Assembly (NCBI RefSeq): GCF_001483135.1
Contig: NZ_LNAL01000005.1
Coordinates: 124,001 to 188,000 of the forward strand
Direction: 5' to 3'
DNA length: 64,000 bases
DNA from: Solirubrum puertoriconensis
Lineage (GTDB): Bacteria; Bacteroidota; Bacteroidia; Cytophagales; Hymenobacteraceae
Shown here: positions 51,321 to 60,566 of the stretch, one piece after another
Layout: each line of letters opens with the position of its first letter
Position numbering within the stretch: the stretch's first letter is position 1
The notes under the pieces: generated by a model
What the model saw: only the letters and a program-made list of their open reading frames with translations
Told to the model about the DNA's origin: nothing
The model's database searches: none
Translations under genes and position numbers: made by a program

Positions 51321-54300
51321 TTAATTGCGGTTGAGGGTCACGCTCATCAGGCCGATTACCACATCGTTGGCTAGGGCGCGCACGGTGAGGCTTTTGAGTT
51401 TTTTGCTCGGGTCGAGGGGTAAATCGAGCACGGTAGCGGCCCCGCCCTCAACGGTGCGGGTGCTGAAGCCTTTGATGCTGCCGTACTCCTTGAACTCGCG
51501 CGTGATCAGGCCCGATTTCAGGTGCACGCGGAAAGGCTTGGGCGCGCCCGTCTGGAAGGCAAAGCCGTCGTCGGCGTAGTCCTGCTCAATGGGCCACCAC
51601 GTGTCGGGGTTGCGCAGCGGCAGCGTAGCGGTGCTCCCATCGCTGTACTGCACCACCACCTCGCCATTGGTTAGCTGGCTTTGCATGGGGTTGGTGGAGC
51701 CGGCCATCAGCAGGTAGGCGTGCGAGGCGCGGCCTTTCAGGGGCACGGTTGCCTGCTCGGGGTAATTATCCCACTGCGACACGAACAGGATGTTCTTGGC
51801 GCCAGCCGCGCCGGGCGTTTGCAGCGGCACGCCCACGGGCAGTTGTATCTCGTTGTTGGCGCCGGCTTTCTGGCGCAGCCCCGCGTCGTCGATCTTGGGC
51901 AGCACGAGCGGGTAGCACCAGTTGCCGATGCCCTGCGTGGGCAGCTGCAGCGTGGGACCCGCCGGCCGCGGCGACACGTACTTGTCGGCCCGGAAGATGT
52001 TGCCGACCTCGTCGTTGAAGTAGCGCCCTAGGTCAACTTTCTCCCACTTGCTGGTGACAGCGGCGGGGCGCGTCCAGGTCAGGAGTTGCTGGGTAGCCAC
52101 GGGCTGGCCGTTTACCTGCAGGCTGAGGTGGTTGCGGCCGGTACTGGCGTGAGCGGCCGGAATGGTAATCAGCTCGGAAGCACCTAGGGCCGCGGCGGTT
52201 ACGTTGGTGGTGTAAGCCGCTTTGCCGTGGTTTAGCTGCAGCTTGCCTTGCAGCGGCGTGCCCGCATAGTTCTGCACCCGGAAGCGCAGCGAGCCATCGG
52301 CCTGCTCGGTGTAGCCCACGATTTCAGCGGTGGGTTTCACGCGCAGGCGCAGCGGCTCCCACCACGACAGCGCGCCCTGCTGCAGCTGCACGAAAGCCGT
52401 GCGGCTGCCCTGCTCGCCCGCTACCTGGGCCGTTAGCTCGCCACCGCTGGTGCGCACCTCCCGCAGCACTTGCTGCGGGTCGAATACCTTCAGGATACTC
52501 GCCTGCGGGAAACGGGCCGCGTACGTGCTGCCGCGGGGGTAAACCGTTTCGGGAGCGGCTACGGCAGGTGCCTCGCCCTGCCAGTAAATTTCAACCACGT
52601 AATTGCTAGCGGGCTCGGCAGCAATTTCGATGGTGGGGCGCCCTACCGCATCGGGCAGGTTTTTCCACTCCGCGGGGCGGCCGTTTACCTGCACGCCCTG
52701 CACGTTGGCAGCGCGGGCGGGCACTTGCAGGCGCAGCTTGAGCGGCTGCGGCAAGCGCGAGGCCAGGGTGTAGGTTTCGCGGGTGCCCTCGCGCCGGAAG
52801 TCGAAGCTGACATCGGGCACCGTGAGGGCCGCCTGGTTCCAGGCCGAAGGCAGGCCGGGGCGCACCAGCAGCGTGCCGCTGAGCGCGTCGGGCCGGATGC
52901 CGAACAAGCCCTCCACCAACGAGCGGGCCGCTACGCCAATGGGGTCGGCAAAGTCGCGGTAAAGCTCGCCGCGGTTGGCATCGTAAAACGATACCTGCTG
53001 AAAGTTGCCGGGACTGGAGCCCAGGTACATGCTTTCGAGCAGGGCGCTTTTCCAGAGCTTAAACGCTTCGTCGGCGCGGCCGGCCTGCCAATTGGCCAGC
53101 GTGGTGTGCAGCACCTCGGCCAGGGCCACGTTGTTGATGGACCAATCGTAGGGCTGCCAGTTGGTGGTTGAAAGCAGGTAGTAGCCGTCGTCGGACAGGC
53201 CGGCGGCGCGCACGGGTATGCGCGGCAGCTCGCTTTCCACGTAGCGCAGTGCCTGATAGGCCTGAAAAGCATCGGGCACCTCCGAGTCGAGGGCGTGGTA
53301 CACTGTCCAGAGCCCCGCTGCGGGGTGCAGCTGTTTCAGACCTAGGGCATCCTGGTACTCGGCGTACCAACCCTTGGCGGGCATCCAGAGGCGCGAGTTA
53401 AGAGCTTGCTTGATGCGGGCCGCCTCCTGGCGGTACGGCGCGGGGTCCTGGCCGATGCGCGAGGCCAGTTCGGCGGCCATCTGGTTGGCCAGGTAGTTAT
53501 AGGCCGAGGAGTGCGTAACGCCGCCGCCACTGTACTGCAGCGCATCGGAAGCCCAAATGGCGGCGTAAGCGTCGTAAAGCCCATCGCCGTCGGGGTCGAA
53601 GTTGCGCTTTTCCCAAGCCAGGTGGCGGCTGAGCACCGGCCACATCTCGCGCACAAAGCCTAGGTCGCCGGTCCAGCGCAAGTGGCGCAGCAGCTCGTCG
53701 ATGAACACCAGGTTCATGTCGTAGTGGTGCGGGCGGAAGTCGCCGCCGGGGTTGCGGCTGATGTAGCCCCGGCTGAATACCGCGTTGCCTAGCTTCTCCT
53801 GGTGGCGGGCCAGGTTCAGGGCCGTATCCATGGCTACCGGGCCAATTTCGGGCTGCTCCAGCTGCGACTGCGCGTAGGCTCGAAAGTGCTGCCTGGCGCG
53901 GTCGTGCCAGCCCAGCGGATCGGCGGCGTAGGGGCCGCGCCAGCCGTTCAGGCGCATGCGCCAAGCCACCGCGCCGTGCATGTACGAGGGCTCCTCCCAA
54001 ATGGCATCGGCGGCTACGCTAAGCGCCCCACCCAGGGTATTCAGGAAAGGATCGGGCGTGCTCACCTTCACGCGGCCGGTTAGCTGCCGCCGGGCCTGCT
54101 CGGCGGCGGTAAAGGCTCTAGGCAAATCAGCGTAGCGCAGCGGGGTGCTCTTGGCCGAGGCCACTTCAGGAGCTTTCAGCACCGCGAAGTACAGTGCCTC
54201 GCCTTGCTTCACTCCTACTTGCCCAGCTACAGCCGGTGCATCAGCCACGCTAGCGGCCCACAGCGCCGCGGGCGTTTCCTGCTGGGTAGCATTGGTAACC

Positions 54301-55061
54301 CGGAGCTTGCTTTGCGTGGGCATCACTCCTTGGAGCTGCCGGCGCGCGGCGGTACCGTTCGGGGCTTTTACTTCGGCGCCGTAGGCCAGCGCAAAGCTGC
54401 TGCCGCTGAGCGTAATGCTGTTGCCGCGGCAGTTTTCGGGCTTGAGGTAGAAGTTTGATTCCGGGTCGGCGCCGATGTCGCCGTCGCGGCTGAACTTTTT
54501 ACCTGTTACGCCGCCAAACGCCCACACAAAGCTTACCTGATTGGGCGCTACGTTTTGAAACTCGGCCTTCACCAACGCACCCTCGGCATCGGCCATGGCC
54601 AGCACCGTGAGCAGCAGCCGGCCCTGGGCACCTAGGATTGGATCCTGGATTTCATAGAGCATGGCGCCGGGGCGGTAGCGCGCCTCAATCTGGCTGGCTT
54701 GCGTAAGCCACTTGCTTTGCCCGCCGGCCAGCAAGCCAAACTTCAGATTACCACCCATGCCCGGCAGGTACAAAGCAAACTCGGGCAGGTCGCCGGCTTC
54801 CACCCGGAAGGCCGTGTTCGTGCCGTAGAGGGCGCGCGTAAACCGCCGGTTGCCGTTCCGGATAACGAAATCCTCGCCCTCGGGCTGGTAGCGCAGGCTG
54901 CGTGGCTGGTGGTGCCACAGCCCAGGCTCGGCAGCTACTTGCACTTGCGCCTGGGCAGGCGTTGCCAGCAGCGCTAAGCCAGCTAGCAGCAGCTGCCAGG
55001 TGCGGTTAGCCTTGGGTAAACGGGTTGCGGCCGGGTGGGCGCCGAAGCGGCTTCTGCTCAT
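51321..55061 (-). CDS. DUF4450-type large glycoside-hydrolase-like protein
   Basis: A 1246-residue exported protein. The signal segment lies after a basic lead (NRTWQLLLAGLALLATPAQAQ), so the real start may be at a codon inside the first 20 residues. N-terminal part matches the DUF4450 family (WHHQPRSLRYQPEGEDFVIRNGNRRFTRALYG), the centre is an (alpha/alpha)6 barrel (AIWEEPSYMHGAVAWRMRLNGWRGPYAADPLGWHDRARQHF, WASDALQYSGGGVTHSSAYNYLANQMAAELA, DWSINNVALAEVLHTTLANWQAG) and the last 300 residues are beta-sandwich domains. Its place directly behind SusD in a pectin cluster suggests action on rhamnogalacturonan side chains or backbone; activity not known to me. Confidence 0.75.
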   Translation of the reverse strand: MSRSRFGAHPAATRLPKANRTWQLLLAGLALLATPAQAQVQVAAEPGLWHHQPRSLRYQPEGEDFVIRNGNRRFTRALYGTNTAFRVEAGDLPEFALYLPGMGGNLKFGLLAGGQSKWLTQASQIEARYRPGAMLYEIQDPILGAQGRLLLTVLAMADAEGALVKAEFQNVAPNQVSFVWAFGGVTGKKFSRDGDIGADPESNFYLKPENCRGNSITLSGSSFALAYGAEVKAPNGTAARRQLQGVMPTQSKLRVTNATQQETPAALWAASVADAPAVAGQVGVKQGEALYFAVLKAPEVASAKSTPLRYADLPRAFTAAEQARRQLTGRVKVSTPDPFLNTLGGALSVAADAIWEEPSYMHGAVAWRMRLNGWRGPYAADPLGWHDRARQHFRAYAQSQLEQPEIGPVAMDTALNLARHQEKLGNAVFSRGYISRNPGGDFRPHHYDMNLVFIDELLRHLRWTGDLGFVREMWPVLSRHLAWEKRNFDPDGDGLYDAYAAIWASDALQYSGGGVTHSSAYNYLANQMAAELASRIGQDPAPYRQEAARIKQALNSRLWMPAKGWYAEYQDALGLKQLHPAAGLWTVYHALDSEVPDAFQAYQALRYVESELPRIPVRAAGLSDDGYYLLSTTNWQPYDWSINNVALAEVLHTTLANWQAGRADEAFKLWKSALLESMYLGSSPGNFQQVSFYDANRGELYRDFADPIGVAARSLVEGLFGIRPDALSGTLLVRPGLPSAWNQAALTVPDVSFDFRREGTRETYTLASRLPQPLKLRLQVPARAANVQGVQVNGRPAEWKNLPDAVGRPTIEIAAEPASNYVVEIYWQGEAPAVAAPETVYPRGSTYAARFPQASILKVFDPQQVLREVRTSGGELTAQVAGEQGSRTAFVQLQQGALSWWEPLRLRVKPTAEIVGYTEQADGSLRFRVQNYAGTPLQGKLQLNHGKAAYTTNVTAAALGASELITIPAAHASTGRNHLSLQVNGQPVATQQLLTWTRPAAVTSKWEKVDLGRYFNDEVGNIFRADKYVSPRPAGPTLQLPTQGIGNWCYPLVLPKIDDAGLRQKAGANNEIQLPVGVPLQTPGAAGAKNILFVSQWDNYPEQATVPLKGRASHAYLLMAGSTNPMQSQLTNGEVVVQYSDGSTATLPLRNPDTWWPIEQDYADDGFAFQTGAPKPFRVHLKSGLITREFKEYGSIKGFSTRTVEGGAATVLDLPLDPSKKLKSLTVRALANDVVIGLMSVTLNRN

Positions 55062-55080
55062 CCTCTCAGGGGTAAGAAAA

Positions 55081-55118
55081 CGGCCCGGATACTCTTCTGA
55101 CTAAAGATATCCGGGCCG
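55081..55118 (-). terminator. Intrinsic terminator after susD
   Basis: CGGCCCGGATA (55081-55091) pairs exactly with TATCCGGGCCG (55108-55118) around a 16 nt loop. On the minus strand the stem is followed by GTTTTCTTA, a U-run. It lies 24 bp after the susD stop and before the DUF4450 gene, so it can end or attenuate the susCD message relative to the enzyme genes. Confidence 0.7.
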
Positions 55119-55141
55119 AGTACTAGGTATGCTGCCAGCGG

Positions 55142-56662
55142 TTAGTAGCCCGGATTCTGCTCGTACAGGTACGAAGAGGCAGCCAGCTCCTGCTGCGGCA
55201 CGGGGTACAACACATCGTTAGCGTTGAGTGGCTTACGAATGCGGTTGCGGGTATCTTCCTTGGCAATCCAGTCGTTCATCACGGTCAGCATCTGGCCGGT
55301 GCGCACCAGATCGTGCCAGCGCAGGCCTTCGCCGGCAAACTCGCGGCGGCGCTCCTCGAGCAGGGTGCTGAGGTTAACGCTGGTGAGCGGGGCGGTAATG
55401 CCCGCGCGGGTGCGAATCTGATTTACGATGGTGAGGGCCTCGGCCTGGCTGCCGCCCCCACCCTGCAAAATGCACTCGGCCTTGAGCAGCAAGATGTCGG
55501 CGTAGCGCATCACGATGAAGTTGATGGGCCAGTCGGTGCGCGAGGTGCCGCGCTTAGGCCCGTCGATGTACTTCTTGAAAGCGGCGCGCGATTCGGTAAC
55601 GCCACCACCGGTGTAGCCGATCTGGTAGGTAAACGCCTTGCGCTGGTCGCCGGTCGGGTACGAGCGCAGCAGGTCGTCGGCGGCGGCCCGCAGCTCGTCG
55701 CCGGTGCCGAAGGTAGTACCCACCCCGATGGAGGCGAAGTAGTTGTTGTTGACTAGGATGGACGGATAACCGGCTCCCAGGCCCGTGCCGCCGCTCAGGT
55801 ACTGAATATCAAATACCACCTCGCGGTTCCCTTCGTTGGTGTACGAGAACACGTTGGCGTAGGGGCTGCCGGCCGTACCGGCCGCGGTAACGAGCGAGTA
55901 CTGGTTGCTGGCAATTACCTCGTTCAGCAGGCGCAGGGCGGTGGCGTAGTCGTTGGTGCCCAGGCCGGGGCCCTGGATGTTGTAGGTAGCACCCGAGCGC
56001 GTCATGTAAGTAAGCGCCAGGAAGCCCTTAGCGGCACCCGAAGTAACCCGACCGGCCTCGGCGGCGGGGTAGCTGGCGGGCAGGTTGGCCGCGGCGTACT
56101 CCAGGTCGGCAATCATCAGGTTATAGATGTCGGCCACGTTGGCGCGCTGGATTTTGGCGACTTCCTGCGGCTCCAGCGGCTTGTCGATCAGCGGCACGCG
56201 GCCGAAGTAGCGCACCAGATCGAGGTAGAAAAACGCACGCAGAAAACGGGCTTGCGCCTCGGTGCGCTTGCGCAGGTCCTCCGTGAGTACCGAGCTGTTT
56301 TTCTCGAGCTGATCGAGCAGCACGTTGGCGCGGTAAATCCCTAGGTAGTCAGCGCTCCAGGTATCGGCCGGGTACTCATTGGCCACAATGCCAGTGGAGA
56401 AGTTGTTGATGGGCTCCCAGGTGCGCAGACCCTGCGTGCTCACGCCGTAAATGTTGTCGGAGCGGGTTTCCGACATAGTCAGCGTGCGGTCGGGGTAGTT
56501 GCGCAGGGCGCTGTACACCGCCGTCAAGCCCTGGTTGAAATCGTCGGGCGACTTGTAGAACGTGGGCACCGAGCCGGACGAGATGGGCGCCTGATCCAGG
56601 TCTTCGCAGCCGGTGGCGGTGAAGAGCGCGGCGGCCGCAAGCAGGAGAAAAATCTTTTTCAT
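55142..56662 (-). CDS. susD: SusD/RagB-family glycan-binding lipoprotein
   Basis: A 506-residue outer-membrane lipoprotein: MKKIFLLLAAAALFTATGCEDLDQAP gives a lipobox Cys at residue 19. SusD features follow: YKSPDDFNQGLTAVYSALRNY, NVLLDQLEKN, AQARFLRAFFYLDLVRYFGRVPLIDKPL, and the C-terminal RREFAGEGLRWHDLVRTGQM and LYPVPQQELAASSYLYEQNPGY. It forms the lid of the SusC porin and delivers oligosaccharides. It lies 95 bp after susC in the same operon and is followed by pectin enzymes, which predicts a rhamnogalacturonan-type ligand. Confidence 0.95.
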   Translation of the reverse strand: MKKIFLLLAAAALFTATGCEDLDQAPISSGSVPTFYKSPDDFNQGLTAVYSALRNYPDRTLTMSETRSDNIYGVSTQGLRTWEPINNFSTGIVANEYPADTWSADYLGIYRANVLLDQLEKNSSVLTEDLRKRTEAQARFLRAFFYLDLVRYFGRVPLIDKPLEPQEVAKIQRANVADIYNLMIADLEYAAANLPASYPAAEAGRVTSGAAKGFLALTYMTRSGATYNIQGPGLGTNDYATALRLLNEVIASNQYSLVTAAGTAGSPYANVFSYTNEGNREVVFDIQYLSGGTGLGAGYPSILVNNNYFASIGVGTTFGTGDELRAAADDLLRSYPTGDQRKAFTYQIGYTGGGVTESRAAFKKYIDGPKRGTSRTDWPINFIVMRYADILLLKAECILQGGGGSQAEALTIVNQIRTRAGITAPLTSVNLSTLLEERRREFAGEGLRWHDLVRTGQMLTVMNDWIAKEDTRNRIRKPLNANDVLYPVPQQELAASSYLYEQNPGY

Positions 56663-56757
56663 CGGGAATGTCGAGAGGAAGTGACAGGTGCGCAGGTGAC
56701 CGGGAACCAGTGGCTTAAGCCGGGCGTGTTCCCGGTCAGGTGTTACCTGTTACTTAT

Positions 56758-59700
56758 TTAGAAAGTCACGTTCAGGCCAAGGGTCATCGATTTAGTCAGG
56801 GGCAATCCGCCGTAGTCGGTGCCTACCGAGAAGCCGCTCCCGCCCGTGTCGGAGTTCACGGCATCCACGTTGTAGCCGCCGCGGTAAGTGTCGTGCCCGA
56901 AGAAGTTTTCGGCCGACACGTAGATGCGGGCCCCCTGCGCCACCCGCTTGCTAATGAGGTTGCCGAGGTTGTAACCCAGGGTGATGTTGCGTACCCGCAC
57001 GTAGTTGGTGGAGTACAGCCAGGAGTCGCTCTTCAGGGGCGAGAAGTTGGTAACGGCTTTGCCCCGTTCCCCGGCGCCGGGGTTTTCCTCGCTGCGCCAC
57101 CGGTCGCGCTGCAGGCCCAGTACGTTCTGCGGCACGCCCATGCCGCTGTTATCAATTGCCCGGCCGATTAGCGAGTACAGCTGCCCGCCGTTCTGGCCCT
57201 GCACCAACACGCTTAAATCGAAGCCTTTGTAGCTGAAGCTGTTGGTGATGCCCCAAGTGTACTTGGGGTTAGGCTGGCCGATGATTACGCGGTCTTTGTC
57301 GGTGATTACGCCGTCGCCGTTTGCATCGAGGTACTTCGGGTCACCCACGGTCTGCCCCTGGATAATCGGCACCTGGCTGTCCATATCGGCCTGCGACAAA
57401 ATGCCCGTCTGCTTGATGGCGTAGAACACGTACATCGGCTGGCCCACCATCAGCAGGGTGCTGGAAGCGCCGTAGGGCGAGGCAATTTCGATGGTGGCGT
57501 CGCCGGGCCCTAGGTGCTTGACCTCGTTCTGGTTGTGGGCGAAGTTGAGGGAGGTATTCCACTCAAAGCCGCCGGTGTTCAGGTTGCGGGTTTTCAGCTC
57601 CACTTCCCAGCCGCGGTTCTGCACCTCGCCGATGTTAACCAGCTGCGACTCGAAGCCCGAGGCGCTCGGCACCGGCAAACGCAGCAGCAAATCCTGGCTG
57701 GTTTTAGTGTAGTAGTCAAACGAACCGTAGATGCGGTTCTTGAACAGGCCGTAATCCACGCCTACGTCGATGGTGCGCGACTTCTCCCAGCGCAATTGGG
57801 CGTTGGGCGAGGCGTTGGGCGCCTGGCCGGCCGCCAGCGTACCGGTGGTGCTGGCCGTGCCGCCGAAGGTGTAGTTGTAGATGCCCAGGGTAGCAATGCT
57901 GCTGTAGTCGCCGATGCCGTTGTTGCCCGACATACCAAAGCTGCCGCGTAGTTTCAGGTCGCTGATGGCAGGCATACCCTGCATAAAGCTTTCCTGCGAG
58001 ATGCGCCAGCCCACCGAGCCGGCCGGGAAAATGCCCCAGCGCCGCTCCTGGCCAAAGCGCGAGGACCCGTCGCGGCGGACGCTGGCCGTAAACAGGTACT
58101 TGCCGTCGAAGGAGTACTGCACGCGGCCAAACACCGATTGCAGCACGTTTTGGGTTTCGGAAGTGCCGTTGTCGGCGGTGCCGGTGATGTTGGTAGCGCC
58201 GTTGAGCGTGGTAACCGCTCCGTTTACAAACCCGCCCGACGACTTCAGCTTGTCGGTTTCGGTTTTAAAGAAGTTGTAGGAGTAGCCGCCCAGTACCGCG
58301 AGGTCGTGCTTATCGGCAATGACCTTGTTGTACGACAGGGTGTTTTCGTTCACGAAGGCCTGCCGGCGGTAGCCGCTGTAGGTACCCGTGGCCCCGCCGC
58401 CGATAAGCCGGGAGTTGGGGATATAGGACTTGGCGCGCGAGTCGGTGTTGTCGAGGTTTACCGAAACCCGGCCGCGCAGGCCCTTGATGAACTCGTACTC
58501 GCCGAAGAGCGTGCTGAGGGTGCGGAAGTTGGTGGTGCGCTGCTGGCGGTTTTGCAGCTCGCCCACCGGGCTGATGCTGGTGCCGGCCCAGGCGTACCGG
58601 TCGTTGTCGCCGTAGTTGGTGTACACGCCGGCCGAGGCTTCGGCCACCGGCACCATCGTGATAAACTTCTGGGCGAGGTTGTCCTTGCCTTCCACGCCGG
58701 GGTCGCGCGACACGGAGTAGGTCGGCGTCACGTTCAGGCCAAACTTCAGCTTATCGGAGGCAATTACCTCCATGTTGGCGCGGGCCGAGTAGCGCTTGTA
58801 GTCCACACCAATTACAATGCCCTGCTGATCGGTGTAGTTGCCCGAAACGTAGTAGTTGACGTTGTTGGTCGCGCCGCTGGCCGATACCTGGTAGTTCTGC
58901 ACCTTGCCAGTCCGGAAAATCTCGTCCTGCCAATCGATGTAGGCCAGGCCGGGGTGGCCGGGCTCAAACCACCGGTCGTCGGTCATAAGCGAGGTGTTCA
59001 CGGTGCCGGGCGCCAGGCCCAGAATCTGGCGGCGCTGCTCGTTGGTTTGGCCGGCCGTGCGGTTCGGGCCCGATTTCACCCAGTTGGTGTTGATAATTTC
59101 GGTGGCGCGCTCCACCCACTCCTCGGCCGAGAGCAAGTCGAGCTTCTTAGCCATCATCGACACCCCGGCGTAGGTGTTGAAGTTGATTTGCGGCTTGCCC
59201 GTTTTGCCGCGCTTGGTGGTTACCAGCACCACCCCGTTGGCCGCGCGCGAGCCGTAGATGGCGGCCGCCGCGGCGTCTTTCAGCACCTCGATGCGCTCAA
59301 TGTCGTTGGGGTTGATGTTGTCTAGCGGGCTGCCGGTGTTGTAGTTGCCGTTGCCGTTGGGCGAGGTAGCCTCGAGCGGAAAGCCGTCGATAACGTACAG
59401 GGGCTGGTTGTTGGCCGTGATGGAGCCGTTGCCGCGCACCTGAACGTTGAAGCCGCGGCCCGGCAGGCCGGTGTTCTGTTGCACCTGTACGCCAGCCAGC
59501 TGCCCGATGAGCGCCTGATCGACGCGGATAATGGGGCGCTCCTCCAGCTTGGTAGCATCGAGTGTAGCAATGGCGCCGGTAACGTCGGCTTTCTTTTGCG
59601 TACCGTAGCCCACTACCAGTACTTCCTCGAGGGCTTTGGTGTCTTCCTTCAGGGTTACGCTTAGCGTGGTTTCACCCGTGAAGCTTCGCTCGACGGACTG

Positions 59701-59988
59701 AAAGCCTACGTAGCTAAATACCAGCGTACCGCCGGTTTCGGGCACCGACAGCGTAAAGCTGCCATCAACGCCGGTGCTCACGCCGATGGTGGTGCCCTTC
59801 AGCGCCACCGTAACGCCCGGCAGGCCTTCGCCTTTTTCGGACACTACTTTACCCGTGAGTTGCCATTGTACCGGCGATAGGACCGTTGTTGCAAGGGCTT
59901 GGTGCGGTACCAGGCCCGGCGCAGCCAGCAGCAGCAGCGACAAAGCTGCCTGGGGCTGATACCGTTGCCAACCGTAGATTTTTTTCAT
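56758..59988 (-). CDS. susC: SusC/RagA-family TonB-dependent outer-membrane transporter
   Basis: A 1076-residue TonB-linked outer-membrane protein. After a signal sequence comes a CarboxypepD_reg-like domain (LTGKVVSEKGEGLPGVTVALKGTT, about residues 45-115), the SusC plug (EEVLVVGYGTQKKADVTGAIATLDATKLEERP, VRGNGSITANNQPLYVIDGFPLE, GSRAANGVVLVTTKRGKTG) and a 22-strand barrel ending in an aromatic residue (MTLGLNVTF). With SusD it imports glycan oligomers using TonB energy. First gene of the pectin-utilisation operon on the minus strand; no ECF-sigma/anti-sigma or two-component regulator is in the window. Confidence 0.96.
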   Translation of the reverse strand: MKKIYGWQRYQPQAALSLLLLAAPGLVPHQALATTVLSPVQWQLTGKVVSEKGEGLPGVTVALKGTTIGVSTGVDGSFTLSVPETGGTLVFSYVGFQSVERSFTGETTLSVTLKEDTKALEEVLVVGYGTQKKADVTGAIATLDATKLEERPIIRVDQALIGQLAGVQVQQNTGLPGRGFNVQVRGNGSITANNQPLYVIDGFPLEATSPNGNGNYNTGSPLDNINPNDIERIEVLKDAAAAAIYGSRAANGVVLVTTKRGKTGKPQINFNTYAGVSMMAKKLDLLSAEEWVERATEIINTNWVKSGPNRTAGQTNEQRRQILGLAPGTVNTSLMTDDRWFEPGHPGLAYIDWQDEIFRTGKVQNYQVSASGATNNVNYYVSGNYTDQQGIVIGVDYKRYSARANMEVIASDKLKFGLNVTPTYSVSRDPGVEGKDNLAQKFITMVPVAEASAGVYTNYGDNDRYAWAGTSISPVGELQNRQQRTTNFRTLSTLFGEYEFIKGLRGRVSVNLDNTDSRAKSYIPNSRLIGGGATGTYSGYRRQAFVNENTLSYNKVIADKHDLAVLGGYSYNFFKTETDKLKSSGGFVNGAVTTLNGATNITGTADNGTSETQNVLQSVFGRVQYSFDGKYLFTASVRRDGSSRFGQERRWGIFPAGSVGWRISQESFMQGMPAISDLKLRGSFGMSGNNGIGDYSSIATLGIYNYTFGGTASTTGTLAAGQAPNASPNAQLRWEKSRTIDVGVDYGLFKNRIYGSFDYYTKTSQDLLLRLPVPSASGFESQLVNIGEVQNRGWEVELKTRNLNTGGFEWNTSLNFAHNQNEVKHLGPGDATIEIASPYGASSTLLMVGQPMYVFYAIKQTGILSQADMDSQVPIIQGQTVGDPKYLDANGDGVITDKDRVIIGQPNPKYTWGITNSFSYKGFDLSVLVQGQNGGQLYSLIGRAIDNSGMGVPQNVLGLQRDRWRSEENPGAGERGKAVTNFSPLKSDSWLYSTNYVRVRNITLGYNLGNLISKRVAQGARIYVSAENFFGHDTYRGGYNVDAVNSDTGGSGFSVGTDYGGLPLTKSMTLGLNVTF

Positions 59989-60484
59989 GGTCTATCGAGA
60001 GAAGTTGAGTGGGATGGCACTGAATTCTTGGCCCAAACTATTTTCCATCTCTACCGAAACCTTCCTGTAGACTACTGTTTGGATTCGCAATCCCCGGAAT
60101 TCATCTTTTTCATCTGGCATTGCACTCCGCCCGGGAGCGGTTAAACCGCCCCTGTTTTTGGTCATATTCCTACCACAGCCGCTCAGTGCAATCCTTAAAC
60201 CTAGGGTAATACCGATTATAGCCAACTATTTTTTGCGTCCTGCATGCAGCTTGCAGGAGGGTACCCGAGAGGCTAACCCGACCCAAGCAGGTGTTTAGAT
60301 TCTTTGCAAAGCAGGCTTCCCCCTGCTCAGTGCAAGCACTGGGTAATCCTAAGGCAGCTACACCTGGCCAAGTTGCTAGAGTCGTATGCTGCCGTAGCAG
60401 CGTCAAGAATCAGCGCTCTGTTGGGGCAGTAATCAGGTGAGTAGCCTCCTCATGCAAGCACAATTCCACCATCACCTAGGCCAC
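59989..60484. other. Promoter region of the susCD operon
   Basis: About 500 bp between susC and the rhaT terminator, no gene seen. TAGTTTG on the minus strand at 60034-60040, with TTTC about 16 bp further upstream, is a weak promoter candidate. A short inverted repeat CCTGCA/TGCAGG lies near 60240-60258. Confidence 0.4.
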
Positions 60485-60485
60485 A

Positions 60486-60524
60486 AAACAAGAGCGGGCA
60501 GCCAGTGGCTGCCCGCTCTTGTTT
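60486..60524 (-). terminator. Intrinsic terminator after rhaT
   Basis: AAACAAGAGCGGGCAGCCA (60486-60504) is the exact reverse complement of the sequence at 60506-60524, leaving one central base. On the minus strand the stem ends in a U-rich TTGTTTTGTGG. It lies 43 bp beyond the stop of the transporter gene. Confidence 0.78.
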
Positions 60525-60566
60525 CACTCACTTATGCGGTAATCGGCGCGTGGATAATTCGAATGT

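Noticed and set aside
58138-59325. 395-codon plus-strand frame opposite susC
   Set aside because: It is the antisense shadow of the SusC coding sequence in GC-rich DNA (Val/Gly/Ala-rich, no domain).
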